Assembly (NCBI RefSeq): GCF_022024175.1
Contig: NZ_CP091794.1
Location: forward strand, 124,001 to 188,000
DNA: 64,000 nucleotides
DNA from: Prevotella communis
Lineage (GTDB): Bacteria > Bacteroidota > Bacteroidia > Bacteroidales > Bacteroidaceae
Reading direction: 5' to 3'
Shown here: positions 33,797 to 41,680 of the stretch, piece after piece
Layout of the letters: each line of letters begins with the position of its first letter
How positions within the stretch are numbered: position 1 is the stretch's first letter
Program-made: the position numbers and the translations under genes
The notes under the pieces: generated by a model
The model's database searches: none
What the model saw: the letters and a program-made list of their open reading frames with translations, nothing else
What the model was told of the DNA's origin: nothing

Positions 33797-34249
33797 ATGA
33801 GAATAATTATCCTACTATTTTTTGTACTATTTTGTATTTGTTCTTGTGATATCTCATCGAAATTCGTTGTGGATGGTAATCCTGAGAAACGAATATTAAG
33901 TGAATGTGGTGGTATCATATTGAGGGGGCATACGATGTCAGCTGATTATATTGAGTTGTCGTTTCATGGTGATTATATCGTGAATGTAGATTCAATAAAG
34001 ATGTTGAAAAATGGTATCTATGTTCCTGCTTCTGAAATCAGATATTACATTAACAATAAAGAACTAAAAGATAGATGTTTCCAAACTATAAGCGATAGAG
34101 ATAGTCTTAGTATAATAATTCATCAGGGTTATTCGCTGAATTATGGGCATAAAGGAAAAATAGAGCTTCTTCCTTCAGGATTTATCTATTGTAATGGGAA
34201 ACCGGTTATATCTGAAACAATTAGTTTTGAGTGTAAAGCCAAGAGATAA
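33797..34249 (+). CDS. Small lipoprotein of unknown function
   Basis: 150 aa with a lipoprotein signal (MRIIILLFFVLFCICSC, lipid Cys17). The mature part seems beta-rich (SADYIELSFHGDYIVNVDSIKML, GKIELLPSGFIYCNGKPVI). I do not recognise a family. Low GC and codon use rich in A/T endings compared with the core genes, as for the next two genes. Own canonical promoter. Confidence 0.7.
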   Translation: MRIIILLFFVLFCICSCDISSKFVVDGNPEKRILSECGGIILRGHTMSADYIELSFHGDYIVNVDSIKMLKNGIYVPASEIRYYINNKELKDRCFQTISDRDSLSIIIHQGYSLNYGHKGKIELLPSGFIYCNGKPVISETISFECKAKR

Positions 34250-34404
34250 ATGAAATCATGGGGTTCCTGGTTTTGCGTCTTGATATTCTTTATCAGGGAA
34301 CAAACTTACACATTTGGCATTTAATTGTTTGAGGATACAAAACCTATCGTCCCAAGATATTTTACAAAAAGATATGTAAATCGAACAATTATTAAATCAG
34401 CTAT

Positions 34405-35057
34405 ATGAGGTTTTCTATAATTCTTTATTTATTTGCAATCTGCATGACAACTTATTCTCAAAACAGTATATGCTTTATTGATAGCCTGGATATCTATAAA
34501 GATGAAATTGAGGAATTGGAAAGATATAATCTAAAAAAAATGCAGAAATTGTATCCTGTCTATCGGCAATATTCAAACTTAAAACAGTTGCATTTTTTTT
34601 GCTTGCATAAGAAAACCAACAATCCAATAACAAAAGAAGAGTATTTGGATTATTCTTTTTTAAAAAAATGCAGCTTTCTCGAGGAAAACTAAAAACATCT
34701 AGGTTCCGGTATAAACAATTATTATGTGCCTCCACTTTGGTGTTTACTTCAGAAGGGAAATTAGTCGGAAGTATACGCGATGGGTTTGTGGAAGATCCTA
34801 ATTGGATGGAAGTTTATGACGTAGGTGATTTAGGTCGTCTAGTGGCAGAAAATAAGATTTCTTTTGCATTTGGTGGGGGATTACGTAGTAGACTTTACAC
34901 TCGCGAATCCTGGAATAATGGGGGAGACATGGATTGTGTTGTAATAGATGAAAAGATTTTTTTGCTAAATAATTTGGATCGTTCATTCCCTGACGCTCCA
35001 GATACCCCTAATTTTCATTTACTTCCATTGGAAGATTTTATCGATAAAAAAGAGTAA
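34405..35057 (+). pseudogene. Frameshifted secreted protein, paralog of the next gene
   Basis: Two overlapping frames, 34405-34692 (95 aa) and 34668-35057 (129 aa), together match the single 207-aa protein encoded at 35180. The first half has a signal peptide (MRFSIILYLFAICMTTYSQ) and NLKQLHFFCLHKK...LDYSFLKK, aligned with NLRQIHVIKLKKR...MDYSFLNF in the paralog. The second half continues LLCASTLVFTSEGKLVGS, aligned with YLYAYTFLVTSDRYRLDE. The break falls at TTTTTTAAAAAAA (34656-34668); one extra A, or a -1 slip on T TTA AAA (34659-34665), joins the frames. It may be a pseudogene, a phase-variable gene, a programmed frameshift or a sequencing error. No family recognised. Confidence 0.72.
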
Positions 35058-35179
35058 TGTAGTCAGTCCATGTGGTATTTGTGATTGAAGACAGTCCTGT
35101 CCCCGTGGCATTTTAAATGAACCAACAGTCACTCCTCAAAAGGAGAGGTTAGGGATAAATTAAATACAACAGAAGAAAT

Positions 35180-35803
35180 ATGGCAGAAATTATTTTCAAA
35201 AAAGCATTTCTCACATTTGTTTTGTATCTATGCTGTATAGGGGCATATGCTCAGAAGCCCATGGATATAGTGGCTAAACTCGGCATAAAGGAAGATATTG
35301 AAAAACTTGAATCCCTTGTGGTACGAAGAGCAAAGAAAAAGGGTTTATTAAAGGACTATCAAAATCTTCGGCAAATTCATGTCATTAAATTAAAAAAACG
35401 TTGTGATAGTAGAAATTTAACAAGGAAGGATTGGATGGACTACTCTTTTCTTAACTTCTTAGAACCGGAATATGTCAAAGTAAGAGAAAAATTTTGGGGT
35501 AAAAGAAAGAAATATCTTTATGCGTATACATTTCTGGTAACTTCTGATAGGTATAGATTGGACGAATATACAACAGGTTCAAACCATTTTAATTCATGTG
35601 CAAGTAATATGCCAAAAGATTTATTATCTTTAGATAAAAACGATTTGATCTTTATGAGCAGTTTTGATCCTAATCTATGTAAATCAAATTCTAGTGAATA
35701 TATTTTTGTAAAAGATAATGCTTTATACGGCTTTGACGATTTTTCCAATTGTGACAAATTGATTCCTTGGGAAACTTTTATTTTGAGTAAAGAATGGGAA
35801 TAA
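35180..35803 (+). CDS. Secreted protein of unknown function (intact paralog)
   Basis: 207 aa. Signal peptide to about residue 24 (FKKAFLTFVLYLCCIGAYAQ). A helical, lysine-rich part (about 35-80) precedes a probably beta-rich part (YLYAYTFLVTSDRYRL, NDLIFMSSFDPNLC, SEYIFVKDNALYGFDDF) that ends WETFILSKEWE; the frameshifted neighbour ends LLPLEDFIDKKE in the corresponding place. Not recognised. No clear promoter box directly upstream, so it may be read through from 34405. AT-rich. Confidence 0.72.
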   Translation: MAEIIFKKAFLTFVLYLCCIGAYAQKPMDIVAKLGIKEDIEKLESLVVRRAKKKGLLKDYQNLRQIHVIKLKKRCDSRNLTRKDWMDYSFLNFLEPEYVKVREKFWGKRKKYLYAYTFLVTSDRYRLDEYTTGSNHFNSCASNMPKDLLSLDKNDLIFMSSFDPNLCKSNSSEYIFVKDNALYGFDDFSNCDKLIPWETFILSKEWE

Positions 35804-35860
35804 CAAATGTAGAAACGTGAGGAAATGCCTTTTTTGCAAGAAATATCATGTCCAATCAGA

Positions 35861-35982
35861 AACCATAGGTTAAGGCATCCTAAGTCAGGAACTAAGGACT
35901 CGTAAACCTATGACTTAGTAACCGGAAACCATTGAGTTACGCTCACTAACTCATTGAGTTGCTACCCCAAACTCATAGAGTT
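35861..35982. repeat. Series of short palindromes
   Basis: AACCATAGGTT (35861-35871), CTAAGTCA/TGACTTAG (35880-35887 / 35911-35918), AACTCATTGAGTT (35948-35960) and AACTCATAGAGTT (35970-35982), with GAGTTACG/GAGTTGCT words between. Lies between the paralog gene and the next promoter. Confidence 0.7.
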
Positions 35983-36012
35983 ACGGTCCCTATAGAAATA
36001 GTCTCAGTAATA

Positions 36013-36044
36013 TTTGCATGGGAAAAAGATTTTACCTATCTTTG
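36013..36044 (+). promoter_or_regulatory. Canonical promoter of the barrel lipoprotein gene
   Basis: TTTG at 36013-36016 and TATCTTTG at 36037-36044, 20 nt apart. The ATG at 36049 is 5 nt after the box, so the mRNA should be leaderless. Confidence 0.75.
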
Positions 36045-36048
36045 CAAC

Positions 36049-37191
36049 ATGAAACTAATTAATCAACTTCCAAATCATATTTGTTCGGTTATAGCATTAC
36101 TGCTTTTAACAGTACTATATTCTTCGTGTGCCACAATCATATCAGGAACATCGGCCAAGATTCAGATAGACGGTGCTGTTGATGAACATGTGAATATTGT
36201 TACTTCCAAAAATGTTTATCGTGACATATCTCTACCAACTACTGTTGAAGTAAAGCGCCGCAATCTTGACGGACAACATATACAAATCAGTTCAGAGAAT
36301 TATGCTTTTAGTGATATTGTATTGCGGAAATCCAATAACCCCTGGTCAATCTTAAGTGCATTATATGGCGTTCCTCTTCTTGTGGATCTAATGACGAATG
36401 CCGCTAGTGAGCCTGCGCAGGACCATTTCTTCATCACTCCCGATGCGCCGCGTTCACAGGCCGATTCGCTTTATCGGGCCGATTCTTTGCGATGGGCTGA
36501 AGCAGAAAGAGAGTCTCTGAGGCCAATACAGGCACGTCAACTCCCCCAACGCTATAAGAGACATGAGATACGTGGTAGTGTGGGATTTGGAGAATGTCAG
36601 GCCAGTCACGATAAAGATAAGATGATAAGCACGTATAAGGATTATTTTGACGTAACGAATGCCTTTGAATGTGGAGATATCTTTGGCGATGCTTTTGCTC
36701 AGGCTGGTATAGAATATCATTATCGACTCAACAGGAAATGGGAGATAGGTATGCTGGTCAATTGGGGTGTTTCGAATGATAACTATGACACCAGTAATGA
36801 TTTCGATTACTACTATAGTTCTTATGGCTATCCTCATCTTTATGGTTATGCCAATGAGCATTGTAACTTTTTTGTCTTTGCCCCATCAGTAAGATACACT
36901 TGGTATGAAACCCCTGGTATTCGCAGTTATTCGCGCATAGCCTTGGGAACGATGCGTCATCACCTCAAATTTGACTACGCTAATTATTATTGGAGTGCTT
37001 ATGACCCTTTACCTGACATCAGCACACAAAAGCCAGAGCAAACTGGTGGCGTGGAGATGATAAAATGGCGTATGGCCTACCAACTGACAGCAATAGGTGC
37101 ATCTATAGGCGGTAATTCCTTTAATTTCTTTGGGGAACTGGGCTACGGTAGTCTTGGCATAATTCGCCTTGGAGTTGGCTTTGTGTTCTGA
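36049..37191 (+). CDS. Lipoprotein with outer-membrane beta-barrel-like C-terminus
   Basis: 380 aa from the ATG at 36049; the promoter rules out the upstream frame. Signal with lipobox (LLLLTVLYSSC, Cys near 25) followed by ATIISGTSAKIQIDG, a start seen in many Bacteroidetes lipoproteins with a PEGA-like domain (about 25-105). A hydrophobic stretch (NNPWSILSALYGVPLLVDLM) and a charged repeat region (QADSLYRADSLRWAEAERESL) follow. The last 200 residues alternate aromatic/polar strands and end in LGVGFVF with a terminal Phe, as outer-membrane barrels do. Function unknown. Confidence 0.75.
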   Translation: MKLINQLPNHICSVIALLLLTVLYSSCATIISGTSAKIQIDGAVDEHVNIVTSKNVYRDISLPTTVEVKRRNLDGQHIQISSENYAFSDIVLRKSNNPWSILSALYGVPLLVDLMTNAASEPAQDHFFITPDAPRSQADSLYRADSLRWAEAERESLRPIQARQLPQRYKRHEIRGSVGFGECQASHDKDKMISTYKDYFDVTNAFECGDIFGDAFAQAGIEYHYRLNRKWEIGMLVNWGVSNDNYDTSNDFDYYYSSYGYPHLYGYANEHCNFFVFAPSVRYTWYETPGIRSYSRIALGTMRHHLKFDYANYYWSAYDPLPDISTQKPEQTGGVEMIKWRMAYQLTAIGASIGGNSFNFFGELGYGSLGIIRLGVGFVF

Positions 37192-37259
37192 CGACATGCG
37201 TGTGTTTATTGACTGTTTACTCATTGTTTAGTTTCTGTTTATTATTTCTCTCCTGAAAA

Positions 37260-37291
37260 TTTGGAGACTAAATAAATAGGAATTATCTTTG
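37260..37291 (+). promoter_or_regulatory. Canonical promoter of the MFS operon
   Basis: TTTG at 37260-37263 and TATCTTTG at 37284-37291, 20 nt apart; ATG at 37324. Confidence 0.7.
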
Positions 37292-37323
37292 CAGCGTGAT
37301 TATCAATTAAAAGCCAAAGTAAT

Positions 37324-38295
37324 ATGGAACGCATAAAACCGCTCTCACTTGCAACCATCCTGTTATGTTCCGTGCTGCATTTGTTGGTCGACGGATTATG
37401 CGTATGCTGTCTTTACCTGATAGCATCATCATTTTCTGCGTTGCATCTTGTAGGCATCTTTCTTACCTATAATATATTGGCGTTTCTGACACAGCCGTTG
37501 ACGGGATTGTGGGCAGACTGCATGAAGCGCCGTCACTGGATGCTGTTGGCATCTGTCCTATTGCTGACGGTGGCTGTCTTGGCAACGTCGATAGTTATCA
37601 GCTTCAGGTTGTCAACTGTGGGTATGATGGTGGTGCCCATATTACTGGGAATGGGAAACTCGCTGTTTCATGTGTGGGGAGGCAAACAAGTGGCCGTTAC
37701 GACGGGTAATGATATGCGTGCCCTTGGTGCTTTTGTCTCAACGGGAGCTTTTGGCTTGGCCCTTGGCATTGTTTTCTTCTCGTGGCCTTTACTCTATACA
37801 GTTTTGCTTACTATCTGTGTGTTGTCAACGGCTTACGTGCACCTGGACCTCAAAGCGGGCATCTCTGCCATCAATAGTCAGGAGGCGGAATGTCGATTCT
37901 GTAAGCTGTTCATATGGATGTCGTTGTTGGTTCTGATGCTTGTGGTCATGCTGCGCTCTTTTGTGGGAGAGACGTTCAGTGGTGAGATGTCGAGGACCAG
38001 CAGTATGGTGCTTCTGATAGGGCTGCTCTCGATGTTGGGAAAGATGGCTGGCGGATGGCTGGCGCATCATCTGGGCATCGTCAGGATGTTGGCATTGGTC
38101 ATCGTCTTAGTGCTGGTCTGCTTGGTGTTCAGAAGTCAGGAGATGGTGATAGCTCTTGTTGGCTTGTTCGCTGTCAACTGTACGATGCCCGTCACCCTTT
38201 ATCTGGCAAATGTGGTGCTGCCTAAGCGCGAAGGACTGGCCTTCGGATTGCTGGCTGCTGCACTTATTCCAGGATATTTATTAGCTTTCATTTAG
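37324..38295 (+). CDS. MFS-type membrane transporter (short)
   Basis: 323 aa, about ten to eleven hydrophobic segments, shorter than the usual 400-aa MFS. The loop GLWADCMKRRHWML (about 61-74) corresponds to the MFS motif between helices 2 and 3, and GNSLFHVWGGKQVAV resembles fosmidomycin-resistance type exporters. The substrate is not evident. First gene of a four-gene operon; the next gene starts 4 nt after its stop. Confidence 0.75.
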   Translation: MERIKPLSLATILLCSVLHLLVDGLCVCCLYLIASSFSALHLVGIFLTYNILAFLTQPLTGLWADCMKRRHWMLLASVLLLTVAVLATSIVISFRLSTVGMMVVPILLGMGNSLFHVWGGKQVAVTTGNDMRALGAFVSTGAFGLALGIVFFSWPLLYTVLLTICVLSTAYVHLDLKAGISAINSQEAECRFCKLFIWMSLLVLMLVVMLRSFVGETFSGEMSRTSSMVLLIGLLSMLGKMAGGWLAHHLGIVRMLALVIVLVLVCLVFRSQEMVIALVGLFAVNCTMPVTLYLANVVLPKREGLAFGLLAAALIPGYLLAFI

Positions 38296-38298
38296 CCT

Positions 38299-38649
38299 AT
38301 GATGATACTTCCGATGCTATTACTTGCCCTCGTGCCAACGATCATGATAGAATTCGTGGTCCTGTTGCTCTTACGCGAACGTCGTAGGCTGGTGCTGGGC
38401 TCGTCTGTTGTCATCAACATTCTCACAAATATTCCCTTGAATCTTTACGTCGTTTATGTTGATCGCAGCGTGATGACGATTATTATGGGTGAATTGCTGG
38501 TGGTTGCTGTAGAAGCATTATGGTACTATCTTTTCATTCGTATCTTGTCGCGCGCATTCATCTATAGTTTCCTGTGTAATGCCATCAGTTTCCTGACAGG
38601 ACTATTGGTGCAGCTCCTTCTAGCGTATTTTCAATTTAATAGAATATAA
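38299..38649 (+). CDS. Small inner-membrane protein
   Basis: 116 aa, four predicted membrane segments (about 3-24, 33-55, 58-80, 88-112). No family recognised. Directly after the MFS gene (3-nt gap), so likely a partner of it or of the following 100-aa protein. Confidence 0.7.
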   Translation: MMILPMLLLALVPTIMIEFVVLLLLRERRRLVLGSSVVINILTNIPLNLYVVYVDRSVMTIIMGELLVVAVEALWYYLFIRILSRAFIYSFLCNAISFLTGLLVQLLLAYFQFNRI

Positions 38650-38670
38650 CCCCTTTAAAACTATTGTATT

Positions 38671-38973
38671 ATGACATTATTAGACATTATCATTGACCCA
38701 AATGATTCCCTGTTTCGCTCACATTCAGAAACTCCAGTTCCTGCACCCGAACCTGAAGTTCCTTACTCTGTAATTCCTACTGAAACAATGGATACCATTA
38801 CTGTAACATCTGATGTGATTTCAGGTAAACAGCAGTTGGCAGACATTGCTCCCGATCCTACGGAGACTGTGGGAATGGTAAGTGATAATCTTCTTCTGAC
38901 AATCATCGTTGTTTTGGTTGCCTTGTGTTTGTGTTTCTACTTCGTTTGGAAATATCGAAAGAATAATGCTTAA
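38671..38973 (+). CDS. Single-pass membrane protein with Pro/Glu-rich outer part
   Basis: 100 aa. A Pro/Glu-rich part (TPVPAPEPEVPYSVIPTE) and a Thr/Asp-rich part precede one membrane helix (about 72-92, LLLTIIVVLVALCLCFYFVW) and a short basic end (KYRKNNA). There is no signal peptide, so its orientation is N-out if the positive-inside rule holds. Its 3' end overlaps the hydrolase start by 8 nt. Not recognised. Confidence 0.7.
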   Translation: MTLLDIIIDPNDSLFRSHSETPVPAPEPEVPYSVIPTETMDTITVTSDVISGKQQLADIAPDPTETVGMVSDNLLLTIIVVLVALCLCFYFVWKYRKNNA

Positions 38974-40132
38974 AGAATTTTCGCTGGCATGCGTGTGCTG
39001 CCTTCTCTTATCGTCGTGTGCTATTATAAGAGGTTATAGGGCCGATGGAAAAGCGGGTCCGGATATCTATAGCTTTGAGCATCATGTACACGACACTATA
39101 GCAAACGGAACATCGACTTTCTCTTTTCCTTATGCCAGACAACAGGCAGAATGGATAGATACCCTGCATTTCTTTAGTCAGGGGAGGCGCTATAAGAACG
39201 TGACGCTATGGGAGGCCCTGAAGGGTAAGACGGATACGCAGGGTGTTCTCATCATCCATGACGACAGCATCGTCTATGAGCATTATGAGGGCGACATCAC
39301 CATCGACAGGTTGGGCACGGTCTTCTCTGTGTCGAAGTCTATCACGTCGCTGATGTGTGGCATTGCTGTGTACGAGGGCTACATCAAGAGTGTGGACGAT
39401 GTGGTGACTGACTATCTGCCTGAGCTCAAGAAGAAAGACCCTATGTGGCAGAGACTCACCATCCGACACCTGTTGGACATGCGGAGCGGACTGGACTTCG
39501 ACGATACCTACTCGCTTCAGTTGAAGGGCCTGAAACGTCTTAATGCGATGGCGAAACTGAACTACGGCCATAACCTGATGAAACAGATCCGCGGTCTGAA
39601 GTTCAGATGTGAGCCTGGTAAGGAACATCGCTATGAGAGTATGACGGCCGAGATTCTTGGGATTGTCATTGAGCGGGCTACAGGCATGCGCTATGTGGAC
39701 TATCTCAGCACGAGGGTGTGGCAGCCTTTACAGATGGAGTCGCCTGCCGTCGTCAATATCGACAGTCGTAAGCACGGGGTGGCTCATGCCTTTGGCGGCA
39801 TCTCAACCTCGATGAGGGATCTGGCCAAGATAGGTCGTCTTTATATGAATGGCGGCGTATGGAACGGAAAACGCATCGTAGGCGAGGACTGGATACGGCA
39901 GACCACGGATTACTCGGAGGATAACGACGGCTATCACTTCAACTGGTATAACCTGAGCAATATAGGGGCCGATAAGGCGCAGTATCCTGGCTATTATGCC
40001 CACGGCATTCGCGGACAGGTGCTTTACGTGAATCCCTATAAGCGTCTTATCATGGTGAGAATGGGTAAGCAGGACAATACGTTTGCCTCCATTCCCTATG
40101 TTTTTGAACAACTGAGCAACTGCGGCTTCTAG
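38966..40132 (+). CDS. Serine hydrolase, class C beta-lactamase/esterase fold (lipoprotein)
   Basis: 388 aa from the ATG at 38966, which overlaps the previous gene by 8 nt. Lipoprotein signal (VCCLLLSSC, Cys18). Active-site motifs: SVSK (Ser121 to Lys124, S-x-x-K), YES (near 221, Y-x-S/N) and HGIRG in place of KTG. This set is typical of penicillin-binding-protein-like esterases and D-aminopeptidases rather than true beta-lactamases. Anchored to a membrane, acting in the periplasm or outside. Last gene of the MFS operon; its stop overlaps the stop of the opposite-strand gene by 4 nt. Confidence 0.88.
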   Translation: MLKEFSLACVCCLLLSSCAIIRGYRADGKAGPDIYSFEHHVHDTIANGTSTFSFPYARQQAEWIDTLHFFSQGRRYKNVTLWEALKGKTDTQGVLIIHDDSIVYEHYEGDITIDRLGTVFSVSKSITSLMCGIAVYEGYIKSVDDVVTDYLPELKKKDPMWQRLTIRHLLDMRSGLDFDDTYSLQLKGLKRLNAMAKLNYGHNLMKQIRGLKFRCEPGKEHRYESMTAEILGIVIERATGMRYVDYLSTRVWQPLQMESPAVVNIDSRKHGVAHAFGGISTSMRDLAKIGRLYMNGGVWNGKRIVGEDWIRQTTDYSEDNDGYHFNWYNLSNIGADKAQYPGYYAHGIRGQVLYVNPYKRLIMVRMGKQDNTFASIPYVFEQLSNCGF

Positions 40133-41025
40133 CGACCTATCAGGGCTTTGATTTGTGCGGGGGTCATCTGGCCTGAGTCGATGAACTTCTGCATGATGTC
40201 CTGGAGGGCACGCTCTGTCTCAGGGGTGATGGTATAGTCCCATGTCAGGGCCTCTTCTATGCTGACGCGCACGCCGCCTTTATTATGACTGTTGTCCAGA
40301 CAATAGAGGGTGACATCGGGATGTTCTTTCTGCAGGTAGGCAATACGTCCCTGAAAACGGGGATAGCAATAGACATAATAATAGTAGCTCATAGCACGAT
40401 TGGACCTGATAAGGCGGTTGATCATGTTGGTGAAGCCAGTCACTGGGTCGTTGTGTACAAATACGATGCTTGCTTTGAAACCGCGGTCCTGAATCATCCT
40501 CAGGCGTGTCTCAAACGATGGGATGCTGATGAAGGCGCCATCATAGACCAATCCGGCGCTGTTGACCAGTTCCTTCAGGCCAGGATTGTTTCTCAAGGCG
40601 GTGGATTTGCCTGCTGCTGTGGAGCCCATCATGAAGAAGATGGTCTTGTTGCCTTCTGTCTCGGCACGGGTCAGGAGTTTTATCAGCACTAAGCTGTCTA
40701 TCTGCCGGCTTGCCATGATATAATCGGTGACATTGAGTCCATTGTAGCCAATCGTTTTCAACTCCTCGCGTACATTGTCGGGGTCAAGAATCTTACCGCT
40801 TTTCATCAGATAGGAATTGGCCAGCGAGTCCAGATGCTCGGCTACCCATTGGTAAGCGGCATCGCCAGTGAGGACCAACTTGGCGGAGTCGACTTTCTCG
40901 TTGATGGTGCTTTTCTGGTCTGCTGCCGATACAACTGTCTGACAGAGCATCAGCGGTACTAAAAAGATGATTCTAAAAAGAGATGACATAGTGATAGTCT
41001 TTTTCGTTAGGTTAGTCTTGTTCAT
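40129..41025 (-). CDS. Zeta-toxin-like P-loop protein with a signal peptide
   Basis: 298 aa from the ATG at 41025; the frame reaches 41064 but the promoter box lies at 41040-41047. The N-terminus (MSSLFRIIFLVPLMLCQTVVSAADQ, about 13-37) is a signal peptide or anchor. The rest looks like a zeta-toxin/P-loop kinase: Walker A FFMMGSTAAGKST (about 125-137), a YDGAF segment, SIVFVHNDPVTGFTNMINRLIRS with the Arg-rich part, and a C-terminal helical part. Zeta toxins phosphorylate UDP-GlcNAc in the cytoplasm with ATP; an exported relative is odd because ATP is scarce outside. No epsilon-type antitoxin gene is beside it. Function not assigned. Confidence 0.75.
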   Translation of the reverse strand: MNKTNLTKKTITMSSLFRIIFLVPLMLCQTVVSAADQKSTINEKVDSAKLVLTGDAAYQWVAEHLDSLANSYLMKSGKILDPDNVREELKTIGYNGLNVTDYIMASRQIDSLVLIKLLTRAETEGNKTIFFMMGSTAAGKSTALRNNPGLKELVNSAGLVYDGAFISIPSFETRLRMIQDRGFKASIVFVHNDPVTGFTNMINRLIRSNRAMSYYYYVYCYPRFQGRIAYLQKEHPDVTLYCLDNSHNKGGVRVSIEEALTWDYTITPETERALQDIMQKFIDSGQMTPAQIKALIGR

Positions 41026-41039
41026 CGTTATTTCCTGTG

Positions 41040-41047
41040 CAAATATA
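41040..41047 (-). promoter_or_regulatory. -7 promoter box of the zeta-like gene
   Basis: TATATTTG on the minus strand, 14 nt before the ATG at 41025. Confidence 0.55.
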
Positions 41048-41110
41048 CTATTTTTTTTATTCACGAAGCCTTTAAATGGGGAAAAATTTTATTTTTTCGC
41101 TGTTTTTCTG

Positions 41111-41118
41111 TAACTTTG
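41111..41118 (+). promoter_or_regulatory. -7 promoter box of the ECF sigma operon
   Basis: TAACTTTG, about 43 nt before the ATG at 41162; no clear TTTG at -33. A housekeeping-type box here means the pair is not solely autoregulated. Confidence 0.55.
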
Positions 41119-41161
41119 CCGTAACTTTTTATCAAGTGAATCGTCTTAATATTTAGAGAGG

Positions 41162-41680
41162 ATGAAAGAAATCAGTTTTCGCACCGACGTGTTGCCGCTG
41201 AAGAATGAACTCTTCCGCATGGCTCTTCGTATCACTCTCAACAGAGACGATGCTGAGGACGTGGTGCAGGAAACAATGATGAAAGTCTGGAACCGCCGCG
41301 AACAATGGGCACAGATAGAGTCGATGGAGGCCTTCTGTATGACGATATGCCGCAACGTGGCACTGGACCACCAAAAAAGGATGGAGAACCAGAACGTGTC
41401 GCTGGAAGATGAAGACAGCGTGAGCACACATCCCTCTAACGTCAGAACACCTGAAGAGCAGGTTATGCAGCGCGACAGAGTGGAGCGCGTAAGGGGTCTG
41501 ATGAATCGGTTGCCTGAGAAACAGCGCACCTGCATGCAGTTGCGAGATGTCGAAGGAAAGTCGTACAAGGAGATTGCCGCCGTGATGAATATCACTGAGC
41601 AACAGGTTAAGGTAAATATCTTCAGGGCGCGACAAACAATTAAACAAGAATTTTTGAAACAAGAACAATATGGATTATAA
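41162..41680 (+). CDS. ECF-type RNA polymerase sigma factor
   Basis: 172 aa. Region 2 (about 8-75: ALRITLNRDDAEDVVQETMMKVWNRR with the DAEDVVQ core-binding motif) and region 4 (about 110-165: LMNRLPEKQRTCMQLRDVEGKSYKEIAAVMNITEQQVKVNIFRARQTIK). Directs polymerase to a small regulon. Overlaps the next gene by 11 nt, which is the usual arrangement for a sigma and its membrane-bound inhibitor. The regulon is unknown. Confidence 0.93.
   Translation: MKEISFRTDVLPLKNELFRMALRITLNRDDAEDVVQETMMKVWNRREQWAQIESMEAFCMTICRNVALDHQKRMENQNVSLEDEDSVSTHPSNVRTPEEQVMQRDRVERVRGLMNRLPEKQRTCMQLRDVEGKSYKEIAAVMNITEQQVKVNIFRARQTIKQEFLKQEQYGL

Noticed and set aside
34250-34324. 24-aa ORF starting right after the stop of the 33797 gene (TAA then ATG)
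   Set aside because: Short, no ribosome-binding site or family resemblance; may be a decayed signal peptide but cannot be supported.
40129-41025. A classic epsilon-zeta type toxin-antitoxin system
   Set aside because: No small antitoxin gene on either side, and the protein has a signal peptide; called zeta-like only.
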